The notes beneath the pieces were generated by a model. It saw only the letters and a list, made by a program, of their open reading frames with translations. It made no database searches and was not told the origin of the DNA. The position numbers and the translations under genes are program-made. Shown piece after piece: positions 42,068-50,407 of a stretch of DNA of 64,000 nt. The stretch's first letter is position 1, and the number at the start of each line of letters is the position of its first letter. The DNA is from an uncultured Clostridia bacterium (GTDB lineage: Bacteria > Bacillota > Clostridia > Christensenellales > UBA1242), in assembly GCA_937895935.1 (NCBI GenBank), contig CALBKX010000024.1, positions 76,515-140,514 of the forward strand. The letters run 5' to 3'.

Positions 42068-43771
42068 TTAAATATTTAATCTTGTTTTGTTTTTTAAAAT
42101 TATTTTCTGTGTAGCATAATAAACCAAATAAGTCAAAGTTAAACATATCGGATATAAAAGGCTTAAGGAATAATTATAAAAATTTTTAAATGAAAATCCA
42201 AATATTAAATTTATTGCAAAGATAACTGGAATAATCATAATAGATATTGTTAAATAAACATAATTAATATTAAATTTTGTTAAGTCAAAAGCAATTCTTT
42301 TTTGTGGTGATTTTAAATATACAATTAAATTGTACAAGAAGTAAAGAGAAGCAATAACAGGGAACACTATATAGGTGATAGGATGATTTATTTTAACATT
42401 TATAGAATTAGAATATATAATCCCAAATATAGTTGAAATTAATGCTACATACAAAAGAACAGAAGTTGAAGAAAGCATTTTTAATTTATTAATTCTTAAC
42501 ATATTATAATCTTTTTCTGTCTTTTTCAGTGCTTTATTAAAAGGTTTAAATTTAATATTTTGTTCTAAATAGAATTGCTGTAATGATTTATAGTTATCAA
42601 ATTTTATCTTATTATCTATCATTTCTAATTCTTGGTTTTCAGAATTAGATTTGCTTTTTTCATATAAATCTTTAACTCTGTCTTCATAGTTTGATTTTCT
42701 TTTAATATCTGGAATTACACTATTTGCGTCTACATAAACTTCAAAACGGTGAGTATCCCATTTTGTTGGTTTAGGCATATCTTCAATATTTAAACGTTCG
42801 GTTATTAAAACTCCATCGTCTTGTTTATTTTCTTTAATTTTTTCATCATTTTTCATTATTGGTGTAGTATCAATGTTATCTTTGTTTTTGCCTATGTAAC
42901 CTTTTAAATTGGAAAGATTTAATAAACTCTCAATTTTATTTTCAGTTTCTTCTTGTGGTATTTCATTTTTCATTTGAGGTTCGTTTTCAACCGGAATTTC
43001 TAAAACGTTATTTTCAATTACATCACTTTTTTGATTTTCTAAAGAATCATTTTTTATTGTTTGTGCGTCATTATTTAAATATGAATTATCTACATATTTT
43101 TTTTGATAATTTGGGTTTGCACTTTTAAAACTGTCACTAAAACTTTTGTTAGTTTTCTTCACATATTCAAAAGATATTTTATTTCCCTCATCTCTTTTTT
43201 CATAAGAGGTGAGTATTGGATTAATTAGTTTATCATTCTCATTTGGATTTTCGGTTTTAGCAATATCTTGAATTATTTCTACTTTTTCTTCCTTACATGG
43301 AGGTGCTACAATGGTTGAATTAGAGAAGAGGTCAAATTGCACATAAGCATCATCTTTTTTATTTTCTATAATAGGATTATCTTCAGGCAAACTTACTTTT
43401 TTATTAATACTAAACAAGTTTTCTTGTTGCAAAACTTTAGTGCCATCACCATTTTCATTTTTTTTAGCAGTTGATTGAAAATTCTCCGGAATATCGTTTT
43501 TCCATTTTTCTAAATGCTTTTTTCCTAAATCTGTTAGATGATAGTAATGCCTTTTACCGCCCATCTCGCTATCTCTCCAGTATGAAGAAATTAGTTTTTG
43601 TTCTTCCATTCTTTTTAAACTGGAATATAAACTAGGTTGTTTAATTGAAACCTTACCATTTGTATTTTTTAAAACCTCATCAATAATTTCATATCCATAC
43701 TTATCACGCTCTGATAAAGTCATTAATATTATGGTAGAAAGTTGACCTCTTGGGATATCATCTATTTTCAT
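42068..43771 (-). CDS. PadR-family regulator fused to a C-terminal membrane domain
   Basis: The start is the ATG at 43771, because PadR proteins begin with IPRGQLSTIILMTLSE-type sequence; the longer reading adds 50 residues without support. Residues 1-95 form a complete PadR winged helix (GYEIIDEVL, SLYSSLKRMEEQKLI, GGKRHYYHLTDLGKKHL). A long polar, low-complexity linker follows (about 95-420), and then four hydrophobic helices in the last 140 residues. Usual PadR proteins have 100-180 aa and no membrane part, so at 567 aa this is exceptional. It would be a membrane-tethered DNA-binding protein. The convergent or neighbouring genes do not reveal its target. Confidence 0.85.
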   Translation of the reverse strand: MKIDDIPRGQLSTIILMTLSERDKYGYEIIDEVLKNTNGKVSIKQPSLYSSLKRMEEQKLISSYWRDSEMGGKRHYYHLTDLGKKHLEKWKNDIPENFQSTAKKNENGDGTKVLQQENLFSINKKVSLPEDNPIIENKKDDAYVQFDLFSNSTIVAPPCKEEKVEIIQDIAKTENPNENDKLINPILTSYEKRDEGNKISFEYVKKTNKSFSDSFKSANPNYQKKYVDNSYLNNDAQTIKNDSLENQKSDVIENNVLEIPVENEPQMKNEIPQEETENKIESLLNLSNLKGYIGKNKDNIDTTPIMKNDEKIKENKQDDGVLITERLNIEDMPKPTKWDTHRFEVYVDANSVIPDIKRKSNYEDRVKDLYEKSKSNSENQELEMIDNKIKFDNYKSLQQFYLEQNIKFKPFNKALKKTEKDYNMLRINKLKMLSSTSVLLYVALISTIFGIIYSNSINVKINHPITYIVFPVIASLYFLYNLIVYLKSPQKRIAFDLTKFNINYVYLTISIMIIPVIFAINLIFGFSFKNFYNYSLSLLYPICLTLTYLVYYATQKIILKNKTRLNI

Positions 43772-43861
43772 TTGTTTAACCCTTTTTAATTTGTTACTTA
43801 ATACGAGTATAGTATCAAAAATCAAAAATGTCAAATCAGTATTATGCAATAAGTAAAATAC

Positions 43862-43890
43862 TTGAATAACACTATATTTTGTGGTACTAT
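43862..43890 (+). promoter_or_regulatory. Predicted promoter of the YgjP-like gene (leaderless)
   Basis: TTGAAT (43862-43867), 17 bases, TACTAT (43885-43890). The start codon at 43897 begins seven bases after the -10 box and no Shine-Dalgarno is present. Confidence 0.5.
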
Positions 43891-43896
43891 TTAAAT

Positions 43897-44544
43897 ATGG
43901 AATACAAATTAATACGTTCAAAAAGAAAAAGCCTTGCTATAAAAATTACTGATAAATGTGAGATAATTGTTTACGCACCAAATAAATGTGGGATAGATTA
44001 CATAAATTCTTTTATACAAGAGAAATCAAATTGGATTAATTCTAAAATGATTAAGCAAAGACAAAACGTGCAAAAATTAAACAAATACTCAAACTTAGAA
44101 GAAATTTTGTTTTTGGGAGAAAACAAAAAAATATATGATAACAATAAATGCTATAACATTGGTAATTTTAATATCAAGTATATAAAAACTTCCAAAAAGG
44201 GAAATATAATAAAAAACTTTTTATTAGAACAGGCAAAATTGTATTTGATTGAAAGGACTATAAAATTGGCTGAACAATTAAATTTAAGTTTTGGTTCAAT
44301 AAAAATTATTTCATCAAAGCATAAATGGGGCAGTTGCAGTAATAAAAAAGAAATAAGATTGAATTATAAATTGATAATGCTTCCAAAAGAATATATTGAC
44401 TATGTAATTTATCACGAGTTATGTCATCTAATAGAATTCAATCACAGTACAAAATTTTGGAATTTATTAAAAAAAATAGGATATAAAAAAACAGAAATAA
44501 AACAAAAATTTAATGATTACAAATTTGTTTTACATCTATTTTAA
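43897..44544 (+). CDS. YgjP-like metallopeptidase (DUF45, M48-type)
   Basis: A 215-aa protein with a zinc motif HELCH in YVIYHELCHLIEFNHSTKFW (about 170-190), preceded by SKHKWGSCSNKKEIRLNYKL, the mark of the YgjP/WLM family. The start is the ATG at 43897; a longer reading from 43879 has no support. The N-terminal part with the YKLIRSKRKSLAIKI strands is also typical. No signal or membrane segment is seen, so it acts in the cytoplasm. The substrate is unknown; members are often linked to restriction or repair loci, but here it is next to a pseudouridine synthase on the opposite strand. Confidence 0.88.
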   Translation: MEYKLIRSKRKSLAIKITDKCEIIVYAPNKCGIDYINSFIQEKSNWINSKMIKQRQNVQKLNKYSNLEEILFLGENKKIYDNNKCYNIGNFNIKYIKTSKKGNIIKNFLLEQAKLYLIERTIKLAEQLNLSFGSIKIISSKHKWGSCSNKKEIRLNYKLIMLPKEYIDYVIYHELCHLIEFNHSTKFWNLLKKIGYKKTEIKQKFNDYKFVLHLF

Positions 44545-44550
44545 AATTAA

Positions 44551-45438
44551 TTAAGTAATGGATTTATTAAATGCTTTTTTAAAGTCATTTGGTAAATCTA
44601 TTTTTAAATTAATTTCTTTTTTTGTAATAGGATTTAATATTTTCATTTTATAGCAAACAAGGGCAGTGTGTGAAATTTTATCGCTTGTTTCACCATATAA
44701 CGAATCTCCTAGTAGTGGGTGATTTATGCTTGCCATATGAACTCTAATTTGATGTGATCTTCCATTTTTTAGTTTAAATTCACACAGAGTATTTTCTCCA
44801 TCAAAACCAACGGGTTTGACATATGTTATTGCTTTTTTCCCTTCATCAGAAATAATTCTTTTGTGGTTATTTATGCCCAATTCATTTTTTGTTGTCAAAA
44901 TGCCTTTTTCTATAATTATTTCTTTTTCAATTTTGCCAATTACTATAGCTAAATATGTTTTTTGTATATAATCATTTTCATTTAATAAATTGGATATAAC
45001 ACTATGTTTAGCAACGCATACAAGTCCAGATGTTTCTTTATCCAGCCTATTAATAATTCTAACTGTAAAATTAGAATCTTTTTTAAGCATATAATTATTT
45101 ATTGCACCTACTAAATTATAACTTAAGTGAAGTTTTGAGGGGATAGTTGGCATATTGCTAGGTTTTTTTATTGTTAAAATATCATCATCTTCATACACTA
45201 TATTTAGTGGAACTGTGCAAATATTGTGCCAAGATTTTGTGTTTGGGTTTTTATATAATTCTAAAATATCGCCATTTTTAACAATTTTATTTGTAAAAGC
45301 TATTTCTCCATTTAGTTTAATATATCCCTCTTTTTTCCTTAAATGTTTGATATAGTTTTCACTAAAACCATTACGTTTTAAATACAAATATATTGTTTCG
45401 CCGTCTAAAGAATTTTTAACACTAACTTTGTTGTACAT
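44551..45438 (-). CDS. RluA/RluD-family pseudouridine synthase
   Basis: A 295-aa enzyme that isomerises uridines in rRNA or tRNA. An S4-like RNA-binding start (about 10-60) is followed by the catalytic domain with the aspartate in INRLDKETSGLVCVAK (about 128-143) and the RSHQIRVHMA, HPLLGDSLYG blocks. The site in RNA cannot be told from sequence. It lies just downstream of pheT with an AAAGG ribosome site, so it is the third gene of the pheST operon, and thus under control of the pheST T-box. Its 3' end nearly touches the convergent YgjP-like gene. Confidence 0.9.
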   Translation of the reverse strand: MYNKVSVKNSLDGETIYLYLKRNGFSENYIKHLRKKEGYIKLNGEIAFTNKIVKNGDILELYKNPNTKSWHNICTVPLNIVYEDDDILTIKKPSNMPTIPSKLHLSYNLVGAINNYMLKKDSNFTVRIINRLDKETSGLVCVAKHSVISNLLNENDYIQKTYLAIVIGKIEKEIIIEKGILTTKNELGINNHKRIISDEGKKAITYVKPVGFDGENTLCEFKLKNGRSHQIRVHMASINHPLLGDSLYGETSDKISHTALVCYKMKILNPITKKEINLKIDLPNDFKKAFNKSIT

Positions 45439-45439
45439 A

Positions 45440-47815
45440 TTAACCTTTAAGTTTTAAACCAATTTGCTCCATATGTTCAAGTAATCTCATATTAAAAATG
45501 TCAATATCTTTTGATGAAAGAGTTCTATCCAAAGCACAAATGTTAAATTTAAAAGTCCAACTAGAATAATTGCCTAATTCCTTATTATTATAGATATCTA
45601 TTAATTGATAAGACCAAATTAATTTGCTTCTAAATGTAGAAAGGTGTTTTTCTATAGTAGCATATTTTGTTCCGCTTGGAACTAAAAAACTATAGTCAAT
45701 ATTTACATCTTGAAATTTACTTACTTTTTTTATTTTTCTATCTATTGGACTAGAATTGAATAATTCATTTGTATTTATTTCTAAAATTGCAATGTTAAAT
45801 CTCTTATCAATAGCTTGTTTTACACTTGGGTGCAAAACACCAAAATAACCAATATTTTTCCCGTTCGCAAATACATTTGTACTATTGATTGGGTGTAAAT
45901 AATTTGGTAGGCAAACAATTTCTCCTATTGTAATATTTTTTGAATAAATATTTTCTGATATATCAAAAAGCATTTCTTTTAGTTTAAAGTATAATTTTTC
46001 ATCAGTTTCTGATTGGCTAGCTAAACAAATTGCAAGATGAGATTCTTCTATTGCTAAATTACTTTCATTTAATCCAGTTATACATTTTCCAATTTCAAAA
46101 ATTTTTATATCAGAAAAACTATTTTTATTTTCTTCCATAAATTTTAAAAGGGTAGGAGTAATAGAAGATCTTATACCAGATTGTCCTGCATTAGAGTCAT
46201 CAACGAGGCTAACATACGATTTTTGTTCGATTCCAACTCTATTATTAAAATCTACATAGTTCCAAAGATAAGAATGTACTTCATTCATTCCATATTTTTC
46301 TGCTAATAAGTATTTTGTTTCATACTCGTTGTTGTGTTCATAATTGATGTCAGTAGATTTAACTTCCATAGTGATAGGTTCTGGCAAAATATTGTCATAA
46401 CCATAAGATCGTGCGATTTCTTCAACCAAATCTTCTTTCATTGATATATCTTTTGTTGCTCTAAATGATGGAACTTGAACCTTTAATACATCGTTTTTTG
46501 ATGTAATGACAAAACCAAGTTTTGACAAAATGCTAATAATATCTTGATTTGTAATATTTAATCCTATTCTTTTAGATACAAAATCAGCTGTAATATCTAT
46601 AGTAATGGTTGGATATTTCTTTGTATAAACATCTGTTAATGATGAAGTAACTTTTAAACCTGAGTCAACTTCTTTTAATAGTTTAATAAATCTTGCGATA
46701 GCAGTAGTGGTCATTTCAGGATCTAAAGATTTTTCATAGCGTTGGCTAGCATCGGTTTTCAAACCAATTTTAGTAGAGGCAATTCTGATAGATTTACTAT
46801 CAAAGCAAGCACTTTCAAGTAAAAGACTATTTGTTTTTTCAGTAATGCCAGAAAGCTTACCGCCTTTAATTCCTGCAATTGCAACTGGATTGTTATTTTG
46901 ATCACATATAATTGTTGCACCCTCTGGAATATTATGTTCTTCACCTTCTAAAGTCAACAATTTTGTACCTTGTTTAGCTGAGGTTACATTAATGCTATTT
47001 ACTATGTTTTTATCAAAACTATGCATAGGTTGACCTAATTCAAGCATTACATAATTTGATATATCTGTGAGTAAATTAATATCCCTCATTCCACAATACA
47101 ACAACCTTATTTTCATTTTTTGATTGCTAATTTGTTTTGTTACATTGCTTACTGCAATTGAGGAATACCTAAAACAGTTTTCAGTATCAACATTTATATT
47201 TAATTTTGGTAAATTGGAATAAACGCTTAAATCATCTAATGATAAAGGTTTTAATTCTCTGTTAAAAATGGCAGAAAACTCCCTTGCCATTCCATAATGT
47301 CCCCATAAGTCTGGGCGGTTGGTAAGTGATTTATTATCTACTTCAAAAACTATATCGTCAATAGGGAATACTGTTTTTATATCAGCACCAAGTGTGACTG
47401 GGAAAGTAATATCCATAATTCCTGTATTATCAGAACCAATACCTAATTCTTCCTCGCTACAACACATCCCAAAACTATCGACTCCAGCTAAACGTGCCTT
47501 TGTCATTTTGTGGCCACCAACTTTGCTTCCAATTGGAGCAAGACAAACAACCATATTTTCTCTTACATTTGGAGCACCACAAACAATTTGCAAGTTTTCA
47601 GTACCTGTGTTTACTGATAAAACATGCAAATGGTCACTATTTGGATGGTTTTCAACTTTTTCTATGCGTGCAAAAATAATGCCGGCAGTATCTTTTCCTT
47701 TATATTCATACTTTTCAATTTCTGCTGTTGTAAGATTAAATTTTCTCATTAATTCTTCTGGTTCAATACCATCTAAATTAACATAATCTTTAATCCAATT
47801 CATTGAAATATACAT
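45440..47815 (-). CDS. pheT: Phenylalanyl-tRNA synthetase beta subunit
   Basis: A 791-aa partner of PheS in an alpha2-beta2 enzyme. It has the N-terminal tRNA-binding domain (ARIEKVENHPNSDHL, CGAPNVR, KARLAGVDSFGMCCSEEELG), the B3/B4 editing domain (AIAGIKGG, LLESACFD), the B5 domain, the catalytic-like core and the C-terminal anticodon-binding (FDX-ACB) domain that ends the protein. Everything is present and the length is normal. It follows pheS after 10 bases and a GGAGG site. Confidence 0.96.
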   Translation of the reverse strand: MYISMNWIKDYVNLDGIEPEELMRKFNLTTAEIEKYEYKGKDTAGIIFARIEKVENHPNSDHLHVLSVNTGTENLQIVCGAPNVRENMVVCLAPIGSKVGGHKMTKARLAGVDSFGMCCSEEELGIGSDNTGIMDITFPVTLGADIKTVFPIDDIVFEVDNKSLTNRPDLWGHYGMAREFSAIFNRELKPLSLDDLSVYSNLPKLNINVDTENCFRYSSIAVSNVTKQISNQKMKIRLLYCGMRDINLLTDISNYVMLELGQPMHSFDKNIVNSINVTSAKQGTKLLTLEGEEHNIPEGATIICDQNNNPVAIAGIKGGKLSGITEKTNSLLLESACFDSKSIRIASTKIGLKTDASQRYEKSLDPEMTTTAIARFIKLLKEVDSGLKVTSSLTDVYTKKYPTITIDITADFVSKRIGLNITNQDIISILSKLGFVITSKNDVLKVQVPSFRATKDISMKEDLVEEIARSYGYDNILPEPITMEVKSTDINYEHNNEYETKYLLAEKYGMNEVHSYLWNYVDFNNRVGIEQKSYVSLVDDSNAGQSGIRSSITPTLLKFMEENKNSFSDIKIFEIGKCITGLNESNLAIEESHLAICLASQSETDEKLYFKLKEMLFDISENIYSKNITIGEIVCLPNYLHPINSTNVFANGKNIGYFGVLHPSVKQAIDKRFNIAILEINTNELFNSSPIDRKIKKVSKFQDVNIDYSFLVPSGTKYATIEKHLSTFRSKLIWSYQLIDIYNNKELGNYSSWTFKFNICALDRTLSSKDIDIFNMRLLEHMEQIGLKLKG

Positions 47816-47825
47816 TTTTTCCTCC

Positions 47826-48854
47826 TTATGCTTTTACACCAAACTGGCTTAATACTTTTAAATTTCCGCTATTTAAATAACGAATATCATCCAAGCCTGT
47901 TTTTAGCATTACTAATCTATCAAACCCTAAACCAAATGCAAAACCGCTATATACATTTGGATCTAGACCTGCAAGACGGAATACATTTGGATGAATCATT
48001 CCACATGGGCATAATTCAAGCCATCCTGAATTTTTACAAGTAGGGCAGCCTTTGCCTTTGCAAAAAGTACAGGTTGCATCCATTTCAAACCCCGGTTCAA
48101 CAAAAGGGAAAAAACCAGGGCGTAAGCGAATATTAATATCAGTTTTAAAAACTTCTGAAAGCATTTTTTTCATAAAATAAATCAAATTTGCAACAGAAAC
48201 ATTATGATCTACAAGCATACCTTCTATTTGAAAAAAAGTATTTTCGTGGCTATGGTCTAATGCCTCATTTCTAAAGCATCTTCCAGGAAAAATTGCTTTT
48301 AAAGTGCCATTGTATTTCCTTAAAATTCTATTTTGAGCAGCAGATGTTTGAGTTTTTAATAATTGTCCATTATCCAACCAAAAAGTATCTTGCATATCAC
48401 GAGCGGGATGACTTTTAGGAACATTTACCGCATCAAAATTATTGAATTCGGTTTCCACCTCATAGCCATCCTCAATAGAAAATCCCATAGATACAAAAAC
48501 GTCTTCAATTTCTTTTTGCAATGTTGTTCGAGGGTGGAGTGAACCAGTTGATGATTTAACTGGTAGTGTAATATCTATTGGCTTCTCGTTTGCTATTTTT
48601 CGTTGAATAATCTCATTTTCAAGTTTTTCTTTTAATGATGATAATGAGTTTTCTATTTTAGATTTAATCAAATTAATTTTTTGTCCAAATTCTTTGCGTT
48701 TTTCTACTGCAATCTCTCTAATTTTGGACATTGAATTTGTAATTTTGCCTTTTTTCCCAAGAAAAGCAATCCTAACATCTTCCAACTTTTTTTCATCTTT
48801 AATTTCTAAAAGTTGTGAATCGAACTCTTTTTCAATCTCATTTAATTCGTCCAT
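47826..48854 (-). CDS. pheS: Phenylalanyl-tRNA synthetase alpha subunit
   Basis: A 342-aa catalytic subunit. N-terminal coiled coil (about 1-85), then class II motif 1, motif 2 (FRNEALDHSHENTFFQIEG) and motif 3 in the form GLGFDRLVMLK. Most homologues read G-G-ER here, so this D for E is a mild variant. It also carries the cysteine-rich strand CTFCKGKGCPTC, frequent in Firmicutes PheS. Together with pheT it charges tRNA-Phe. Expression is controlled by the T-box leader upstream. Confidence 0.96.
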   Translation of the reverse strand: MDELNEIEKEFDSQLLEIKDEKKLEDVRIAFLGKKGKITNSMSKIREIAVEKRKEFGQKINLIKSKIENSLSSLKEKLENEIIQRKIANEKPIDITLPVKSSTGSLHPRTTLQKEIEDVFVSMGFSIEDGYEVETEFNNFDAVNVPKSHPARDMQDTFWLDNGQLLKTQTSAAQNRILRKYNGTLKAIFPGRCFRNEALDHSHENTFFQIEGMLVDHNVSVANLIYFMKKMLSEVFKTDINIRLRPGFFPFVEPGFEMDATCTFCKGKGCPTCKNSGWLELCPCGMIHPNVFRLAGLDPNVYSGFAFGLGFDRLVMLKTGLDDIRYLNSGNLKVLSQFGVKA

Positions 48855-48883
48855 TTTTAACTCCTTTATTTTTGTAGGTTTAA

Positions 48884-49165
48884 CAAAAAAAACCTATTAG
48901 TTTTACACTAATAGGGCATATTACTGCTGTACCACCTATTTTCGTCTTTTTTTAAAGACCTCATTTCTTTTTACGGTTTAGTCCGGCTTTTCTTTTTACC
49001 AAAAAGCAACTCCAATGCTGAAATTCGTTTTTAGCTGAACTATAAGTGGCTCTCAGTCAATGGCACACTCTTCCTGTTTAGAAACTAATTACTACTGGAC
49101 ACATCTTCATAGTTTTTATTAAATTCGAAAATTTTAAATTAAATACAAATGATGCATATAGTTTA
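48884..49165 (-). promoter_or_regulatory. T-box riboswitch (tRNA-Phe) leader of pheST
   Basis: Read on the minus strand, the leader holds an AGTA motif (in CCAGTAGTAATTAG), then AGAG (GACTGAGAGCC) and the specifier loop with TTC (49022-49020), the Phe codon. The T-box core AGGTGGTACAGCA lies at 48937-48925, where many T-boxes read GGGTGGTACCGCG. A terminator follows: ACTAATAGG and CCTATTAGT pair around a five-base loop, with eight T. Uncharged tRNA-Phe would bind and prevent termination. The specifier fits the downstream genes exactly. Confidence 0.9.
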
Positions 49166-49181
49166 ATATTTTCTACATTCC

Positions 49182-49210
49182 AAATTAACACTATATAAGA
49201 TTTTTGTCAA
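49182..49210 (-). promoter_or_regulatory. Predicted pheST promoter
   Basis: On the minus strand: consensus TTGACA (49210-49205), 17 bases, TAATTT (49187-49182), just upstream of the T-box leader. Confidence 0.65.
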
Positions 49211-49242
49211 ACAAAAATACAAAACTTTATTGTAAGTTATTA

Positions 49243-49271
49243 CACTTTATTGACTTTTGTATTATAAAGTG
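49243..49271. promoter_or_regulatory. Inverted repeat over the cysteine desulfurase promoter
   Basis: CACTTTAT (49243-49250) and ATAAAGTG (49264-49271) are perfect complements, 13 bases apart, and cover the -35 box and spacer. ACTTTATTG also occurs once more, 21 bases upstream. This is a strong candidate operator for an unknown repressor. Confidence 0.5.
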
Positions 49272-49278
49272 CTAATTT
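49250..49278 (+). promoter_or_regulatory. Predicted promoter of the cysteine desulfurase gene (leaderless)
   Basis: TTGACT (49250-49255), 17 bases, TAATTT (49273-49278). The ATG at 49286 begins eight bases after the -10 box, so transcription would start at or next to it. No Shine-Dalgarno is seen. Confidence 0.6.
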
Positions 49279-49285
49279 TAAAAGT

Positions 49286-50407
49286 ATGATTTATTTAGAT
49301 AATTCAGCTACCACACCATTAGATAGTGAAGCAAGTAAAGAGTTAATTAACTATTCTTGCTTAAATTTTTTTAATCCATCCGCTATTTATGGAAAAGCAT
49401 TGGATGTTAAAAAAGATATTGAGTCCGCAAAACAAACAATAGCAAAGTCCTTAGGTGCAAGTTTTAACGACAATATCATTTTCACGGCAAGTGCAACAGA
49501 AGCAAACAATATGGCAATTATGGGTGCTTACAGAAAAAATTTTGGAAAAATGCTTTTTACGATGGGAGAACATCCTTCTGTTTATAATGTAGCATTAAAT
49601 TTAAAAAACCTTGGTGTTTGTGTTGAATTTATTAATTTGCAACCAAATGGCGAAGTAGATTATAATGATTTAGAAAGTAAAATGTCAGAAAATGTTTCTT
49701 TTATTTCTGTAATGCTTTGTAGTAACGAAACTGGCGCTATAAATGATTTAAAAAGAATTTATGAACTTAAAAGCAAATATTGCCCAAATGCAATTTTTCA
49801 CAGTGATGGCGTCCAAGGTTACGGAAAAATAAAAGTAAATGTAGATTATTTTGGAGTTGATTTGTTTACTATTAGTGGCCATAAAATATTTGGACCAAAA
49901 GGAATTGGTGCTTTATATGTTAAAGATAAAACCAAACTAAATCCCATAATTTATGGGGGCGGACAGGAATATGCACTACGTTCTGGAACTGAAAACGTTG
50001 CGTCAATTATGGCTTTAAAAAAGGCTGTTGAAAATTTTGGTAATCTAAATGAAAACTACTCGCATGTACAACAATGCTTTAACGCGTTTTTAGATAATAT
50101 TGATAAGAACAATGTAAAAATTAATTCTTTTGGTAGTCCTTACGTTCTATCCTTGAGTTTTCTAGGTGTAAATGGTGAAACGCTTGTGCATATGATGGAA
50201 AGTAAAAATGTTTATATTTCAAGAGGAAGTGCTTGTTCATCAAAAAAGGCGGGCAACAGAATTTTGGAAAATATGGGTCTAACGCCTGAGGAGATTTTAG
50301 GGAGCGTTAGGATTAGTTTTAGTAAAAATACAACACTGGAAGAAGCTATATCTGCGGGGAATATATTAAACAATTGTTACAAAGAATTAAAGGAAAAATT
50401 AAAATGA
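49286..50407 (+). CDS. Cysteine desulfurase (NifS/IscS type)
   Basis: A 373-aa PLP enzyme that takes sulfur from cysteine. It has YLDNSATTP at the start, ATEANN, the PLP lysine in ISGHKIFGPKGIG (about 200-212), GGGQEYALRSGTEN and the active-site cysteine in SRGSACSSKKAGN (about 316-328). Followed by thiI with an ATGA overlap, it is the IscS/NifZ-type partner that feeds ThiI for 4-thiouridine, rather than a stand-alone iron-sulfur enzyme. No iscU follows. The gene seems to be leaderless and to have an operator-like repeat over its promoter. Confidence 0.93.
   Translation: MIYLDNSATTPLDSEASKELINYSCLNFFNPSAIYGKALDVKKDIESAKQTIAKSLGASFNDNIIFTASATEANNMAIMGAYRKNFGKMLFTMGEHPSVYNVALNLKNLGVCVEFINLQPNGEVDYNDLESKMSENVSFISVMLCSNETGAINDLKRIYELKSKYCPNAIFHSDGVQGYGKIKVNVDYFGVDLFTISGHKIFGPKGIGALYVKDKTKLNPIIYGGGQEYALRSGTENVASIMALKKAVENFGNLNENYSHVQQCFNAFLDNIDKNNVKINSFGSPYVLSLSFLGVNGETLVHMMESKNVYISRGSACSSKKAGNRILENMGLTPEEILGSVRISFSKNTTLEEAISAGNILNNCYKELKEKLK

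Noticed and set aside
47319..47786. Plus-strand frame of 155 aa
   Set aside because: It is antisense to the conserved tRNA-binding domain of pheT, with no start signals.
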